This document shows positions 43,899-54,876 of a stretch of DNA of 64,000 nt, piece by piece; the stretch's first letter is position 1, and each line of letters begins with the position of its first letter. Made by a program: the position numbers and the translations under genes. The stretch lies in the NCBI GenBank assembly GCA_000969725.1, contig JXSR01S002613.1; one strand, given 5' to 3'. The notes beneath the pieces are model-generated. The model worked only from the letters and a program-made list of their open reading frames with translations, ran no database searches and was not told the origin of the DNA. Source of the DNA: Ophiothrix spiculata (taxonomy: Eukaryota > Echinodermata > Ophiuroidea > Amphilepidida > Ophiotrichidae).

Positions 43899-46800
43899 CT
43901 AGGTGTACAAATAATGCTGGTTTTTGTTCATTAAAATATGCTTATTGTCTGGTATGATAGATTGGTTCAATACATGAATGACTCCATTGGTTTTACTCAG
44001 ATTGTCGTCAACCACTGGTATATTCTCAACCTTCCATGATCCTGGAGTTGGAATAAAATAAACAAACTTGACCTTAATGTTATAGATACACTATATGTAT
44101 TATGCATAGATACATTGTCTTCAGAGTACTTCTGAAAGACTTATGAAGTCCTCATAAATCTAGAGGGGAGGTACCAAACTTGCTACCATTTTTATTCTTG
44201 TATGGAGAAAAAAGTTGGGGGTATTCAGGTTTGTCACAAACTTGCATCATAACTTGTTGCAATGCAGTGCTTCTGAACCTTTTTCATCTGTTTTGTTTTG
44301 GTACACTATTTGGATATTTAATGCGTGCTGGAAAGTCAGAGCCTGTTGTAATCGGTCGAGATTCGGTTTGTCTGGACCCAAATACCCCTAATTTGAGCTC
44401 CATGACTGAAGATGCCATTACACAGTCCGGTATATGAAGTCTGGTATCTCCCCTGTATATCTATGGTTGTCCTTCAGAATTCCTAGTCATAATAGGACTT
44501 CTGTTAGAAGAAATTGGTTATGATTGTAGCAGTCACACTTGCATTTGAGGTGATACTTTTGGTACAGTGGAACCTCGTTAACACAAAATCACTGGGGCCA
44601 AAGAGTTAAGTTTGGGTTATCGGGATTTTGTGTTATCCAACAGATTTCACATAGGAAATCAATACTTGGGACCCAACAAACATTTTGTGTTATCAGGGTT
44701 TTTGTGTTAACAGATTTTGTGTTAACGAGGTTCCACTTTAGTTGTATTGATTATCCTTTTTGTTATGGCTGTAGCTTAACTAGCGTTAATGCTAAAGTCA
44801 CATATAAAGATCTCAAGCCGATCTTGCAAGTTACAACAGACAAAGCCCACACAAGTTTTACGAGGTCACAGATTTATACACCTCAAAGTTAATGCTTGTG
44901 TGGGTTTTGCTTAGTGTAGCGTCCCAGTTTGCCCAACTACTCTTTGTATATGTGACTAATTATTAGGGACAAGTCACTCCATGGACTTAATCCATTTCAC
45001 ATATTCCTGCCCCTCGAAGCTCACCATTATTAGGTCCAGTCATTTGATGCAACCCAAATTGGTGCGCAAATTTCAAATCAATTTTCCGCATGCAAGCCTG
45101 TGGCTGTCGTCATGCATGCATTATAAGGTTCATACTGAATTAAATTTAAAATTTGCTCCAATTGTTTACCAATTTGAGTTGATCAAGTGGATGGCTCCAG
45201 TGCTTATAATGGATATCGATGTGTAGTAATGTGTAAAAATGGATTTTGCATAGCAATGATAGTGAAAATATCACTCTACCTGTCTGTATTCAAATGTAAG
45301 TGATCACACTATATGAAATGGCCATACGATAGATCTTGAAATAGGTTAATTAGGATTGTTGAAATTCATTTTTTGGTAAAATTTGTAGGAGAAAACTTCA
45401 GTACTACGACAACCTAGCCACTTTACCCCCACAGGAATGATGTTTCTCATCCATTGAAGGGAAAGTTCTTTCTATTACGAGTAGCTTTTGTAAATATGAC
45501 TGAAAAAGAGTAAATTCCGGAAAGAGATCAAACAATCGGACAAGGACAACAGTAAAGGTACTGTTGTATATATTACCATACATCCAGGGGCTTACAGAAA
45601 GAGCCCGGACTGGTAAGGTGCCAAAAATTGAAAATTATTGACAAAGACTCTAATAGACAAACTAGATGGTTTAGAGAAGCAATTTGGATCGGGGTGCCGT
45701 TTCATAAAACTTTGTTTTAAGGATCGATCCTTAGCGTTAAGGACCGATTTGGCGCTAAGGATCGATCCTTAAAGTTTTATGAAACGGCACCCAGGAAGCA
45801 GGGGAGTCAATAGCATCATCTGGGATAAAGGAATTTAAACGTCATGTTAACAACAAGCTATAAACAATTATCAATAGAGCTTTGCTATCTGTGGGGTAGA
45901 AACAGCATTATCGCAGGAGTAAAGTCAGTTCGGCGGAACTCACAATTCGGATACGGATCCGAATTCGGATACGTATCCGAATTCGGATACTCCGTATCAC
46001 AATTCGGATACCCGTATCCGAATTTGGATTAAAAACAGCTGAAACGAGATATCAACTAAAATGAATATTCAGCTTCGCTGCGCACCATACCGGTATGTAT
46101 AAAAGTCAAAAACATTATCATCATTTGTCATCCAAATTCTAAGAAAGTTTAGGCCAAATTATTTTGCCTTCTGTGATAAGAAGCTATCAGGACATGTTTC
46201 GAAGCTGTTCTGCTGGAATTGCACAGATGAAAATGACATTTCCACAGATACACTTATCATAAATGCAAGAAAGATGTTGTACATGTACTTGCCAGCTTGC
46301 GCTGTCGCTTTGTTTCCTGCGCCACGATAGGAGTATCAGAATTCAGATACCCCTCCATATCCTTATTCTGATACGGGTATCACAATTCGGATACGATATG
46401 TACGATTGTATGTGGGTATCTGAATTCGGATACGTATCCGAATTGTGAGTTCCGCCGAACTGAAGTGGCTAGGTCATCACAGAACTGAAGAAGTCTTCTG
46501 ACGGATGATAGACGGAACTTCAAAAGCTGTGAGTAAATACTGGATTTGTATCTCATAAATTTTACCAAAATATAAAAACCATATAAATTGTATGCTAGAT
46601 GATTTTTGATTGTTTTTTGATTTAGCATTATCATAATTTACATCTGAATTATGCCAAGGCCAAATTCAAATTAACAATGCACAAAGCTTGATTCAATATC
46701 TTACCAAAAAGGTCCATCTCATAAGAATGTTCAAAGTGAAGATATGTACCCATACAGTTGAGCTCTGGTTGGTCATTGAATAAGCCCTGGCTGTAATACG

Positions 46801-49800
46801 TTCCATTCATCATATGACGTAATAACGTTTGTCGACAAAACGATTTGTCTGTGTGTAGCTTGTCCAGTATGGTTGGAGGGAGTGATTTGAAAGCATGGTT
46901 TGTTGGTGCAAAAAGTGTGTAAGCTCCCCCTGTAGTAATAATAATAATAATAATTATAAGGGTCAAAACATAGTCGGCCTTTAAACAAAATTTTCGCTAC
47001 CCAACATTTGGTCGTGACCTCAAAATGACGATTGACTTCAAATAAAATAACCTCAACACTGAGTTGAGACCAAATAAAACTTCACGCTAAATTGCACATG
47101 TGTTGAATTGCCATACACATTGCCTAAAATGTTTGTTACCGGATTATACTTTATTAAATTCGATCGTGAATATTAGGTGACGTCACGACCAAATGTTTGG
47201 TAGTGAAAATTTTGTTTGAAGGCCGACTATGTTTTGACCCTAATAGTATAATGTGTGTATTTATTACAGGTGCAATACATGATCTTAATGTGAATAAAAC
47301 TTCACCTCTTTTCTATCTTTTTGGATAAATGGACGCAAAATTTGATTTATGTTGAAAGTTATTGATTCAAATCGTTTATTTTCATGTCAGGAGCTTTACT
47401 ATTTTTTTTAAATCTCCATTTGGTTACTTTGTTGCAATTATGTTTTTTTTTTCTATAGTCTAGGCTTGGCCTTGACATTGAGACTTTTCATTTTCTCATG
47501 AATGCAAGCAAATTTGCAAGAAAGATTTGGGATTTGCAACAGGTCCTGGATATCAGGCAAGAATGCTCATTTACTTGAAATCTAATTTTGATACTGTAGG
47601 TGACTGGGGTGGGGCTGTGGATCATGAATTGTTCCTTTAATACCTATCGATCAATACAATAATGTGATTTCGTTTGTTTAAGAAACATAATGCTGCTTTC
47701 ATACTTTTGTAGCTTTGCAGCTTTGTAGCTCTGTCGTCTGCTTTGTTTCCCACTCTTGTAGCTTTGCACAGGGTTATTAGAACGGATCCTTGAAAGTACT
47801 TTATTTTGCAATTTCAAGGCCTTGAAAGACCTTAAAGAACTGACTTTATCAAAAAAAAATCCTTGAAAGTCCTGGAATTTTTGAATGTCAGAAATGTTCA
47901 AAAATTAATGTGACAAAAGAATTTACCATGTAATTATTTTTATCCATAAATGAGCAAAAACAAATTTATTTTATTTGTTGACACATATTCCGCCAGCCAA
48001 CGCTGAAAAGGGGAAAAGTCCTTGAATTCTTCTTGGAAAAGTCCTTGAATTTTGTAAGTGAAAAAGTATACTAACCCTGTTGCAGTTTTGTCGCTTTGCA
48101 GTTTGCCGCTTCATGTAGCTTTGAAAGTTGAATTCTTAAACTTGTAAAATCTTGTCATGCGACAAAATTTTGCCGATATTGATTATCTCAGCGACATAAA
48201 GCTTTGCCACTACTAGAAGCGGCAAGATTGTTCAAAAAATATTTTTTTTAAAGCGACAAAGCTACAAAACTACACAAGTATGAAAGTAGCATTACTTGGA
48301 AACTTTTAATGGTCTAAAGACGCAGGTTTGCAAAACAATCACCATTTAAAGTTCGTACAAAATGGTCAAAAAAATTGAAAATCATGAATACGCAGTTTGT
48401 AGGTCTATGGTTGTATTGTAATTGTTGTATTTTTACCAACCATACCTTTAGAGTAGTGCTTCTCAACTAGGCCAAACAATAATTTATTGGACAGTGTAAA
48501 CAAAAATCCAGAGTGCAGGGCCCCATTGTCGGTAAATGCAACCCCTACAATAGATTTTAGTTTAAATTGTCCAATAAATATTTGTTTTGCCTATATAGCA
48601 GCACACATGCCAAATTTAGCGCTTTGATTGGAACAGTTTGGCGCTTTGACTCCATCTCAAAAAAAGAAAGAAAAGAAATGCATTAAAAACACTGAGAAGA
48701 GGGTGCATTTTGGGCTTTACATGTTTTCATTTATGTGGTGCATTGTAAGAATGAATTTTGTAAGAACTAGTTGAGACCACTGCTTAGAGGCTAGAAACTA
48801 ACATTTACCAAATGGACATACATGTAGAGACACATGTAGATTCCTGACAATGTTGTGGTCAAGTCAAGACCATATCAGTTGTTTCAGATTTGAGGTGTCG
48901 GTATATTGTCCTGTTATACTTACCTTCAAGTGTTTTCTCCAAACCAGAAAACTTTATTAAATCATGTAAAATACTGAATGTTTTGTTAGCTGCTACAGCT
49001 TTTCCAATGTTTGTATCTGGTATCGGGTACATGAGATTTAGGACGTGATGAACCAGTCCGTTATCTGCCTTGTAATCACCGTCATTAAGGAATGCACCTG
49101 ATGCCATATAGACACCAACCTATATATTGGGACAGAACAAATAAAATACATTACCATGTTGAAATTTTATTGACTTAAAGACAATTTTTTTTTCAATGGT
49201 GAGGATATTCAAATCAACTTAATTTGTCATTCATGATTAATTCATAGCAAAAGAAGTCTTCGGATCTGGCACGCCACAATAGACAAATCCAACATGCGCA
49301 TTAACTTTGAGGTGCATTGCTGTAAACTTATGAAGGTGGTTAAAAACTTGTGTGGCTTTTGTCTACTGTGCTCGGCTGTGGCGTGCCAGCTTGGCTGAAT
49401 AGACCTTTTCAAAACACAAATTTCTGAGAATTTCCGAAGCTGAATTTACACTCTCCCGCAATTGCCGCAGAAAAAGTGACTCTTCAACACAATAACCAGA
49501 ATGTGAAGTTCGCATTCTCGTTAACTGGTTGCGTACAAATTCAATCTTTGTAATTAGCGTTAGCACTAAAGAGTCACTTTTAGTGTGATCGCCCAGATGT
49601 GACTTGAAATCTTAAGCTTAAAATCAGCCAATATCAAATGGAAATTTCACTCTTTGTGTCGGTGAGCTTATGGTACCATCAGCCAAAAGTTGTTCAGAAT
49701 TAGTGTATCTAATAATGTATGGGTCTGGTTCTATTTATTTTTTACTTTTATTGCACTGAAATGCGAGAGAATTTTCGGAAAATTTTGTTGCCAAAATCGT

Positions 49801-52733
49801 ACATACTCAATGAGCCTGTACGTGATTGCATGGTTGATAAAATGGCCATGTGATCGGAGATTTCTGAATGGCTTTTGAAAAGGTCTATGTTCTTTCTTTA
49901 TTTGACATAAGCATTATATACAATGTACAATAGACCAACCAAAACAAATTAAAAGATTCATGTGATTGTCAAATCATAGTCTTAACATTGCTCGTATGAG
50001 TAATTGCGACCATATCTTTATTGTAGTTGGAGTGAAAATCTTTGTGTAAACTCTATAAGCCTTCAAGAACAAAGTAAGCAATCTGACTCCATTAGGAGAT
50101 CCAAAATATATCCCTTGTATTGTATTGTTTGTTTGTTTGTTTACCTCGGTTGGTCCGTGACAGACACATGCCATTGGATCCATGATGAACTCATGGTCTC
50201 TTCCAAGCTCATACAAAAGTACCAACCTTGATAGCCAGAAATGGTTAATCTATGCATGCTGGCCAATGCATCTTTGAAAAGATGCCGAAAATAGAAAAGA
50301 TAGCAAGAAAAAGAGAAAGAGAAAGATGGCCACTCCCAACACAATTGTACAATTTACTCTTAGCCCTTACTTTGTGAAAAAAGAATTCAGGAATTCTAAT
50401 CTCATGCCCCAATGCAAAGGCTTCGGGTAAGAGACTATGATTGATTACGATTGATTAAGACCAAATCACTCGCATTAATATATTTTGTGCATAAATCTTT
50501 CATGATTTGGGTATTATTTTTGGCTAATGTTGATGCTACCACATAAACAAACCTCGAACATAAGTTCATTTGAACATTCAGCAAGATTTGATATGATGTT
50601 ATGATTTGAAAAATACAGACCAATTTATTTCCCTGTATTAGTTTATGTGCATTAATTGACTGCTTACTTTGTACTTCAGGGGCCAAATTCATAAAACTCC
50701 CTTACACTTAAGTGTAATTTTTACACTTTTAGTGTAAGTATAGCACTTAAACTTAACTGTCACACTTACACTTATGTCATTTCCTTAACTTTGAAGCACA
50801 AATTCCGCTTTATCGCAGTATGTTATATGTAAAACTAAGTGCAAAAATGCTAACTATAATTGGTAAAAATTATTTCTAAGGATTACACTGACTCTCTTAA
50901 GTCACACTTGAAGTATTTTCTTCTATCAAAAAGAAAATTATGTAAACTATATGCTCTAGCAACTTTTAAGGACGCTCCATTGTCCCCTGAAAAGTTACCC
51001 TTAAAATTATAAGAGTTACATGATTCCCTTAAATATTTGTTCGTTTAAGTGTTTACAACTCCTAAGAGTTTGTCTTAAAATTCAGCAGATTTAAGTTAAT
51101 CTCTTTAAAAGGGTGCACTTACATATGTGCTTTATGAATACGGCCCCAGGTTCATAGAGGCCTATTATGACTTACTTTGGTTCCTTCAATGTAGAAATTT
51201 GTTCTAATGGAGACATTAGCCAAACAACTTGGGTACAGGAAATCGTTATGGTGGATGTCCTTTACTGTCACCAGAACATCATTGGTAGAATGAAATCGTA
51301 AAACTTGCTCTAGTAATGACGAGTTGGCCTCCAACTTACTCAGAATATCAGGATGAAATGCATCATTTGCAGGGGCAAATAATGTGAATGGACCTGCAGT
51401 ATAGATCAGAAGATGTTTGATGAGAAATTAGTTCAGTTAGTAAAGACAGATGTTATAGTTGCAGATGCATGTACAAAGCCCGGGTACAGAGTTGTATGCA
51501 ACCTGTTTAACAGCCCATTTTTGAGTTCTCAAAAGTGGGACATCGCTTTTGCATTAAAAGAAAAACAAAACCAAGGTTGAATTTTGTGGACAGTTATGCG
51601 AGTCCATTTGAACTCTCCAGAGTTTGTGCAAGTCTTTGGACTCTCTTTTTAATCAGTTTATTTTACAGTTTATGAGAGTCTTTAGACTCTTGTATTTTGT
51701 TTTTGTGAGTCTTTGTGTGAGTAGACTCGATCTCTGACTCACGTTGAAATTCTGGTTCATCCTTCATGTAAGACATCATGAAATTAGTCTATCATGAAAT
51801 CTGTTATTACATCTATTGATTATTTAGCTTTTGATACAGTCTAGCTCATGAATATCTTACATGAAGGTAACACTAAATTCTGGTTTGCATACATCACCTA
51901 GCATTAGGCCAAAAAAAATTTGTTTGGTTGCCCTCCAGAGCTTTTTTTTCAGAGAGGGTCGGTCTGTCTTTTTTTTTTTTTTTTTTAATACTCTTCCACG
52001 TACTGCTAGGTCGATCGGCCGCTCCGGCCTTCACAACTTCCCCCGCGACATCCAAATCAAAACAATCAAATACTTCTTGTAGTAATTTGGGACATCTTAA
52101 ACATTTTGAGAGTTAAAAATATAACTTTTTTTTTTGAAGTTTTCGGTAAGTTTTGCAATAAAAAAAGGTCGGGCTGAAAAATAGGATCGGTTGGTGGAGG
52201 GCAACCAAACAATTTTTGTTTGGCCTTGTGGCATCATTTAGACACACAAGTTCAAATTGGGGGTATTGGGGTCCTACGAAAATTTTGGCACAATGATTTC
52301 TTTGCATGTAGATCATCGGCAAAACCCAGATACACTCAATTTGGTTTCCATGCTTAATTTAATATGGCACACACTAGGTCTTTATGGTACCATCCAATGT
52401 CCCCAATCCATCTATGGTCAACTGGAGCAGGCAGAACTGATCATAATGATTTTTCATGACAGCGCCTAGCTTTTGTCAAGTTTTACCAATTATTGCAGCA
52501 TGCCCTTACATACCTTTTCCATTAAAGACGGATTTGTCTAAACCTGTCTTCTTAACCAGTCTGACAAAAGTTGAACAGCCAAAGCTGTTTTCAGCTACAT
52601 CTAGAACTGTTCCATAAGATCCACCAGAATTCGGGTTTGAAATTTGTGATTCTTCTGTCGACATAGCACTATGGTGACCATGACTCATTATAGCAATTAG
52701 AAAGACCAGTGACGCAAATCCAGGCCTATCCAT
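43899..52733 (-). CDS. Secreted protein with two FAS1 domains
   Basis: FAS1 domains mediate cell adhesion and matrix binding, as in fasciclin I, TGFBI and periostin. Five minus-strand exons join in frame to 333 aa: 52514-52733, 51176-51393, 48924-49119, 46705-46929 and 43899-44041 (stop at 43899). The introns are phase 1, 0, 1, 1 with GT-AG borders. Residues 1-24 are a signal peptide (FASLVFLIAIMS core). FAS1 domain 1 (about 40-182) has the H1 motif GKGPFTLFAPANDAF and the H2-type NGLVHHVLNL. Domain 2 (about 186-325) has GGAYTLFAPTNHAF and NGVIHVLNQSIIP. N-glycosylation sequons include NSS, NVS, NKT and NGT. There is no transmembrane or GPI tail, so the product is probably secreted. It is shorter than four-domain TGFBI/periostin. 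Introns are crowded with MITEs. It faces CHCHD4 tail to tail. No specific orthologue is recognised. Confidence 0.92.
44163..44454. mobile_element. MITE with AGGGGAGGTACC ends
   Basis: AGGGGAGGTACCAAAC on the left and GGTATCTCCCCT on the right form inverted ends. It is noncoding and lies in intron 4 of the FAS1 gene. Confidence 0.6.
44565..44738. mobile_element. pogo/Tigger-like MITE, copy 1
   Basis: CAGTGGAACCTCGTTAACAC and its complement bound 174 bp, with TA outside both ends. Further TTTTGTGTTA-type words are arranged in inverted order inside. Copies 2 and 3 lie at 53162-53336 and 63800-63980. Confidence 0.75.
45692..45792. mobile_element. 100-bp palindromic MITE
   Basis: GGGTGCCGTTTCATAAAACT and its complement form arms that continue through AAGGATCGATCCTTAGCG to a small loop. 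It lies in intron 4 of the FAS1 gene. A longer element with similar ends is at 50679-51147. Confidence 0.75.
45926..46462. mobile_element. Foldback element built of ATTCGGATAC motifs
   Basis: The ends CAGTTCGGCGGAACTCACAA and complement lead into arms made of repeated (GA)ATTCGGATACG and its complement, six or more copies per side. The loop of about 280 bp is noncoding. AAGT lies outside both ends. It lies in FAS1-gene intron 4. Confidence 0.8.
46960..47240. mobile_element. CRE-bearing MITE, copy 2
   Basis: GGGTCAAAACATAGTCGGCC and its complement are exact 20-bp ends, with TAA outside both (46957-46959 and 47241-47243), as in PIF/Harbinger derivatives. The right arm has a full TGACGTCA. It lies 30 bp from exon 4 of the FAS1 gene, in intron 3. 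Confidence 0.8.
47688..48294. mobile_element. Nested pair of MITEs
   Basis: The outer element has ends TAATGCTGCTTTCATACTTT and complement, with arms made of repeated GTAGCTTTG/GCAGCTTTG words. An inner element at 47769-48079 (CAGGGTTATTAG and CTAACCCTG ends, interior rich in CCTTGAAAG) separates the outer arms. It lies in FAS1-gene intron 3. Confidence 0.65.
48454..48782. mobile_element. hAT-like MITE, copy 2
   Basis: TAGTGCTTCTCAACTAG and CTAGTTGAGACCACTG form the ends. Flanks CTTTAGAG and CTTAGAGG suggest an eroded 8-bp target duplication. It is about 140 bp from exon 3 of the FAS1 gene. Confidence 0.65.
49266..49389. mobile_element. MITE with CTGGCACGCCACA ends
   Basis: CTGGCACGCCACAATAGACA on the left and GTCTACTGTG...GGCGTGCCAG on the right pair imperfectly. 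It is noncoding and lies in FAS1-gene intron 2. Confidence 0.5.
50127..50333. repeat. Dispersed repeat R1, copy 1
   Basis: About 200 bp, including GACACATGCCATT, TGATGAACTCATGGTCTCTT and ending in an A/G-rich AAGATAGCAAGAAAAAGAGA tail, recur at 61839-62019. The purine-rich tail suggests a SINE or LINE 3' end, but no tRNA promoter is visible. Confidence 0.7.
50679..51147. mobile_element. Element with GGGGCC...TTCATAAA ends
   Basis: GGGGCCAAATTCATAAA and TTTATGAATACGGCCCC form inverted ends. The interior is rich in CTTA/TAAG words such as ACTTAAGTGTAA. It ends about 30 bp from exon 2 of the FAS1 gene. Confidence 0.65.
51906..52226. mobile_element. MITE family H4, copy
   Basis: AGGCCAAAAAAAATTTGTTT and the complementary end bound 320 bp. 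Subterminal GGTTGCCCTCCA is mirrored by TGGAGGGCAACC. It is closely related to 54112-54454, sharing GCGACATCCAAATCAAAACA. It lies in FAS1-gene intron 1. Confidence 0.8.
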
Positions 52734-53161
52734 TTTGTTAGATCACAAGGGTCTACCAGGGAGATTCTGGTCTGGAGATAGTAAAAGGGTTTAAGGGCTT
52801 AGTTTTAAAGACCTTAAAGCATGTCTACTAGGCTAGCATATTTTCATTTAGAAGTTTCACAAACTGAATCGAAATGAGGAGAAAGCTATTGTGCCTACAC
52901 ATATATGTATGAACGTTTGAGCTCATTTAGATTATCAGCAGTGACCTATCAAAGTTGTTCAAACAACTTATTTGTATAATTATTTATGTATCATGATAAA
53001 TCAAGGCTGATCACGACAACCAAATATTGACTTTGCCTACTATGTTCAAACACATTCAGGACTAGTTTTGATCAAAATTGTTAGGTTTTAAATATACACT
53101 GGTCATTTTCTGGGTCACTTTCTGTCAAAGGTCATTATATGAGAATAATGAAAAGTCAGTA

Positions 53162-53336
53162 CAGTGGAACCTCTTTAACACGAAATCTCTTAACCCAAAA
53201 ATCCTGATAACACAAACTAAATTATCAAGTCCCTTGCACTAAATTTGTATCTAATTACTGATGGATAACACAAAGTCCTGATAACACAAACTAAAATGTG
53301 TGGCCCTACAGATTTCTTGTTAAAGAGGTTCCACTG
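53162..53336. mobile_element. pogo/Tigger-like MITE, copy 2
   Basis: CAGTGGAACCTCTTTAACAC and complement form the ends, with TA outside both. It is about 430 bp upstream of the FAS1-gene start codon. Confidence 0.8.
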
Positions 53337-53427
53337 TATATGTCATGATTTATTCTACTCGCATAGATAGATACAAATACTTTGAAGTACAGATTGTGAC
53401 ACTTGAGAATTTTTTATTATACTTTTT

Positions 53428-53690
53428 TTTTTTTTTGGGGGGGGGGGGGGTCAACTTGAGCTCTGAAAGCAAAAAAAAAAATCCTTTAAATTGGGGTATT
53501 TGGAACTAAGTTTCATAAAGGGACTTGTTATGTAAGCTTATGTGAAACATTTTCAAAATAGGGCTTGTGAACTAAAGGGAACATTTGAACTAAAGATAGT
53601 GCTTGAAATGGTTGTCTATAGGAATAACATGCAAGGCCTGAAAAGGGAGGGCCACACAAACCTGTACCACTCTATGGCAGTCTTTTGTTA
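53428..53690. mobile_element. Relative of the 32148 MITE, copy 2
   Basis: A T run and a G run are followed by sequence alignable with 32190-32530 (phrases GGGCTTGTGAACTAAAGG and CTTGAAATGGTTGTCTA). The right end is eroded. Confidence 0.45.
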
Positions 53691-53787
53691 TCATGTTCCT
53701 TAAAATTGCTCATAAACAGATATAAATCAGTACACACATTTTAACAATTGACCATGTTGACCATCATTTTACACATTTTGGCGCCCA

Positions 53788-54645
53788 GGGGGGTAACCGA
53801 TACTGGTTTCCGGGTAACCATCCGAGTTCCGCAGGTTCCGAAGGTGACCCTATGTGAGACCAAAAATTGACTAAAATGGGTGAAATGATACCCTATCTGA
53901 GACCATAAATCTACCATATTTGTTCGAATGGATACCCTATCTGGGACCATACCTGTTCAAATGAATACCCTATCCAAGACCACTATGTGACAAAATAATT
54001 ATTACAAGAAATCAAACGTAAAATGTAACTGTACACCAATTGAAAACTTTTAAGAAGTGTTTCTAGGTATCTGAAGCCCTTTTATTGCAATTTAAGACAC
54101 CATTGTCATTAAGGCCAAAAAAAAAAGTTTGGTTGCCCTCCACAGCTTTTTTCGTTTGGTCGTTTTTTTTTTTTTAAACTCTTACACGGACTGCTAGGTC
54201 AATCGGCCGCTCCAGCCTTCGCACTTCCCCCGCGACATCCAAATCAAAACAATCAAATACTTCTTGTAGTGATTTGGGACATCCTAAACATTTGGAGGGT
54301 TGAATATCGAAAAAGCAAAAGTATAACTTTTTTTTGTAGTTTTCGTTAAGTTTTGCATTTTTTTAGAAAAAAAAATCAATTAAAAAAGTTTGGGTCGGGC
54401 TGAAAAATAGGGTCGGTCGGTGGAGGGCAACCAAACAATTTTTTTTTTTGGCCTAATGCAACCATTCTTTCTTAGTTTGATACCCTATCAGAGACTTGAA
54501 AGCCAAATTAGATACCCTATGCGAGGCTTGCAGAGTGGGGTGATTTTGATACCCTATATTGCAAGTCTCGAGACCTGTCCACTGGTCTCACGTTTTTGGT
54601 AACGCGGGTGATTACCTGGTCAGAATACCCAGTTACCCTCCCCCC
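53788..54645. mobile_element. Outer element interrupted by MITE H4
   Basis: GGGGGGTAACCGATACTGG on the left and ACCCAGTTACCCTCCCCCC on the right form imperfect inverted ends. The interior repeats GATACCCTATCTGAGACC-like units at least six times. The middle is occupied by the MITE at 54112-54454. Confidence 0.55.
54112..54454. mobile_element. MITE family H4, copy inside outer element
   Basis: It is homologous to 51906-52226 throughout, with the same AGGCCAAAA ends and GGTTGCCCTCCA subterminal repeats. It inserted between GATACCCTAT repeat units of the surrounding element. Confidence 0.8.
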
Positions 54646-54876
54646 ATGCGTTTTCAAAATTAATAGGGTCATCCATAGTCACAATAAGGTATTGCTCAGA
54701 AATTCCCTGCAGCTACCAAATTTAGTTTTAAAAAAAACCTTAGTTGTAACACAAAGGTCATTAGAGGAAGGGGAGAGAACCTGAAGATAAAGAATTTAAA
54801 CCTAGTCTCACGACTTACGTTTTAGCACTGAGGTGGCCTGCGACCAGCATCCACCGGTCTTCGATGCCAACTGATG

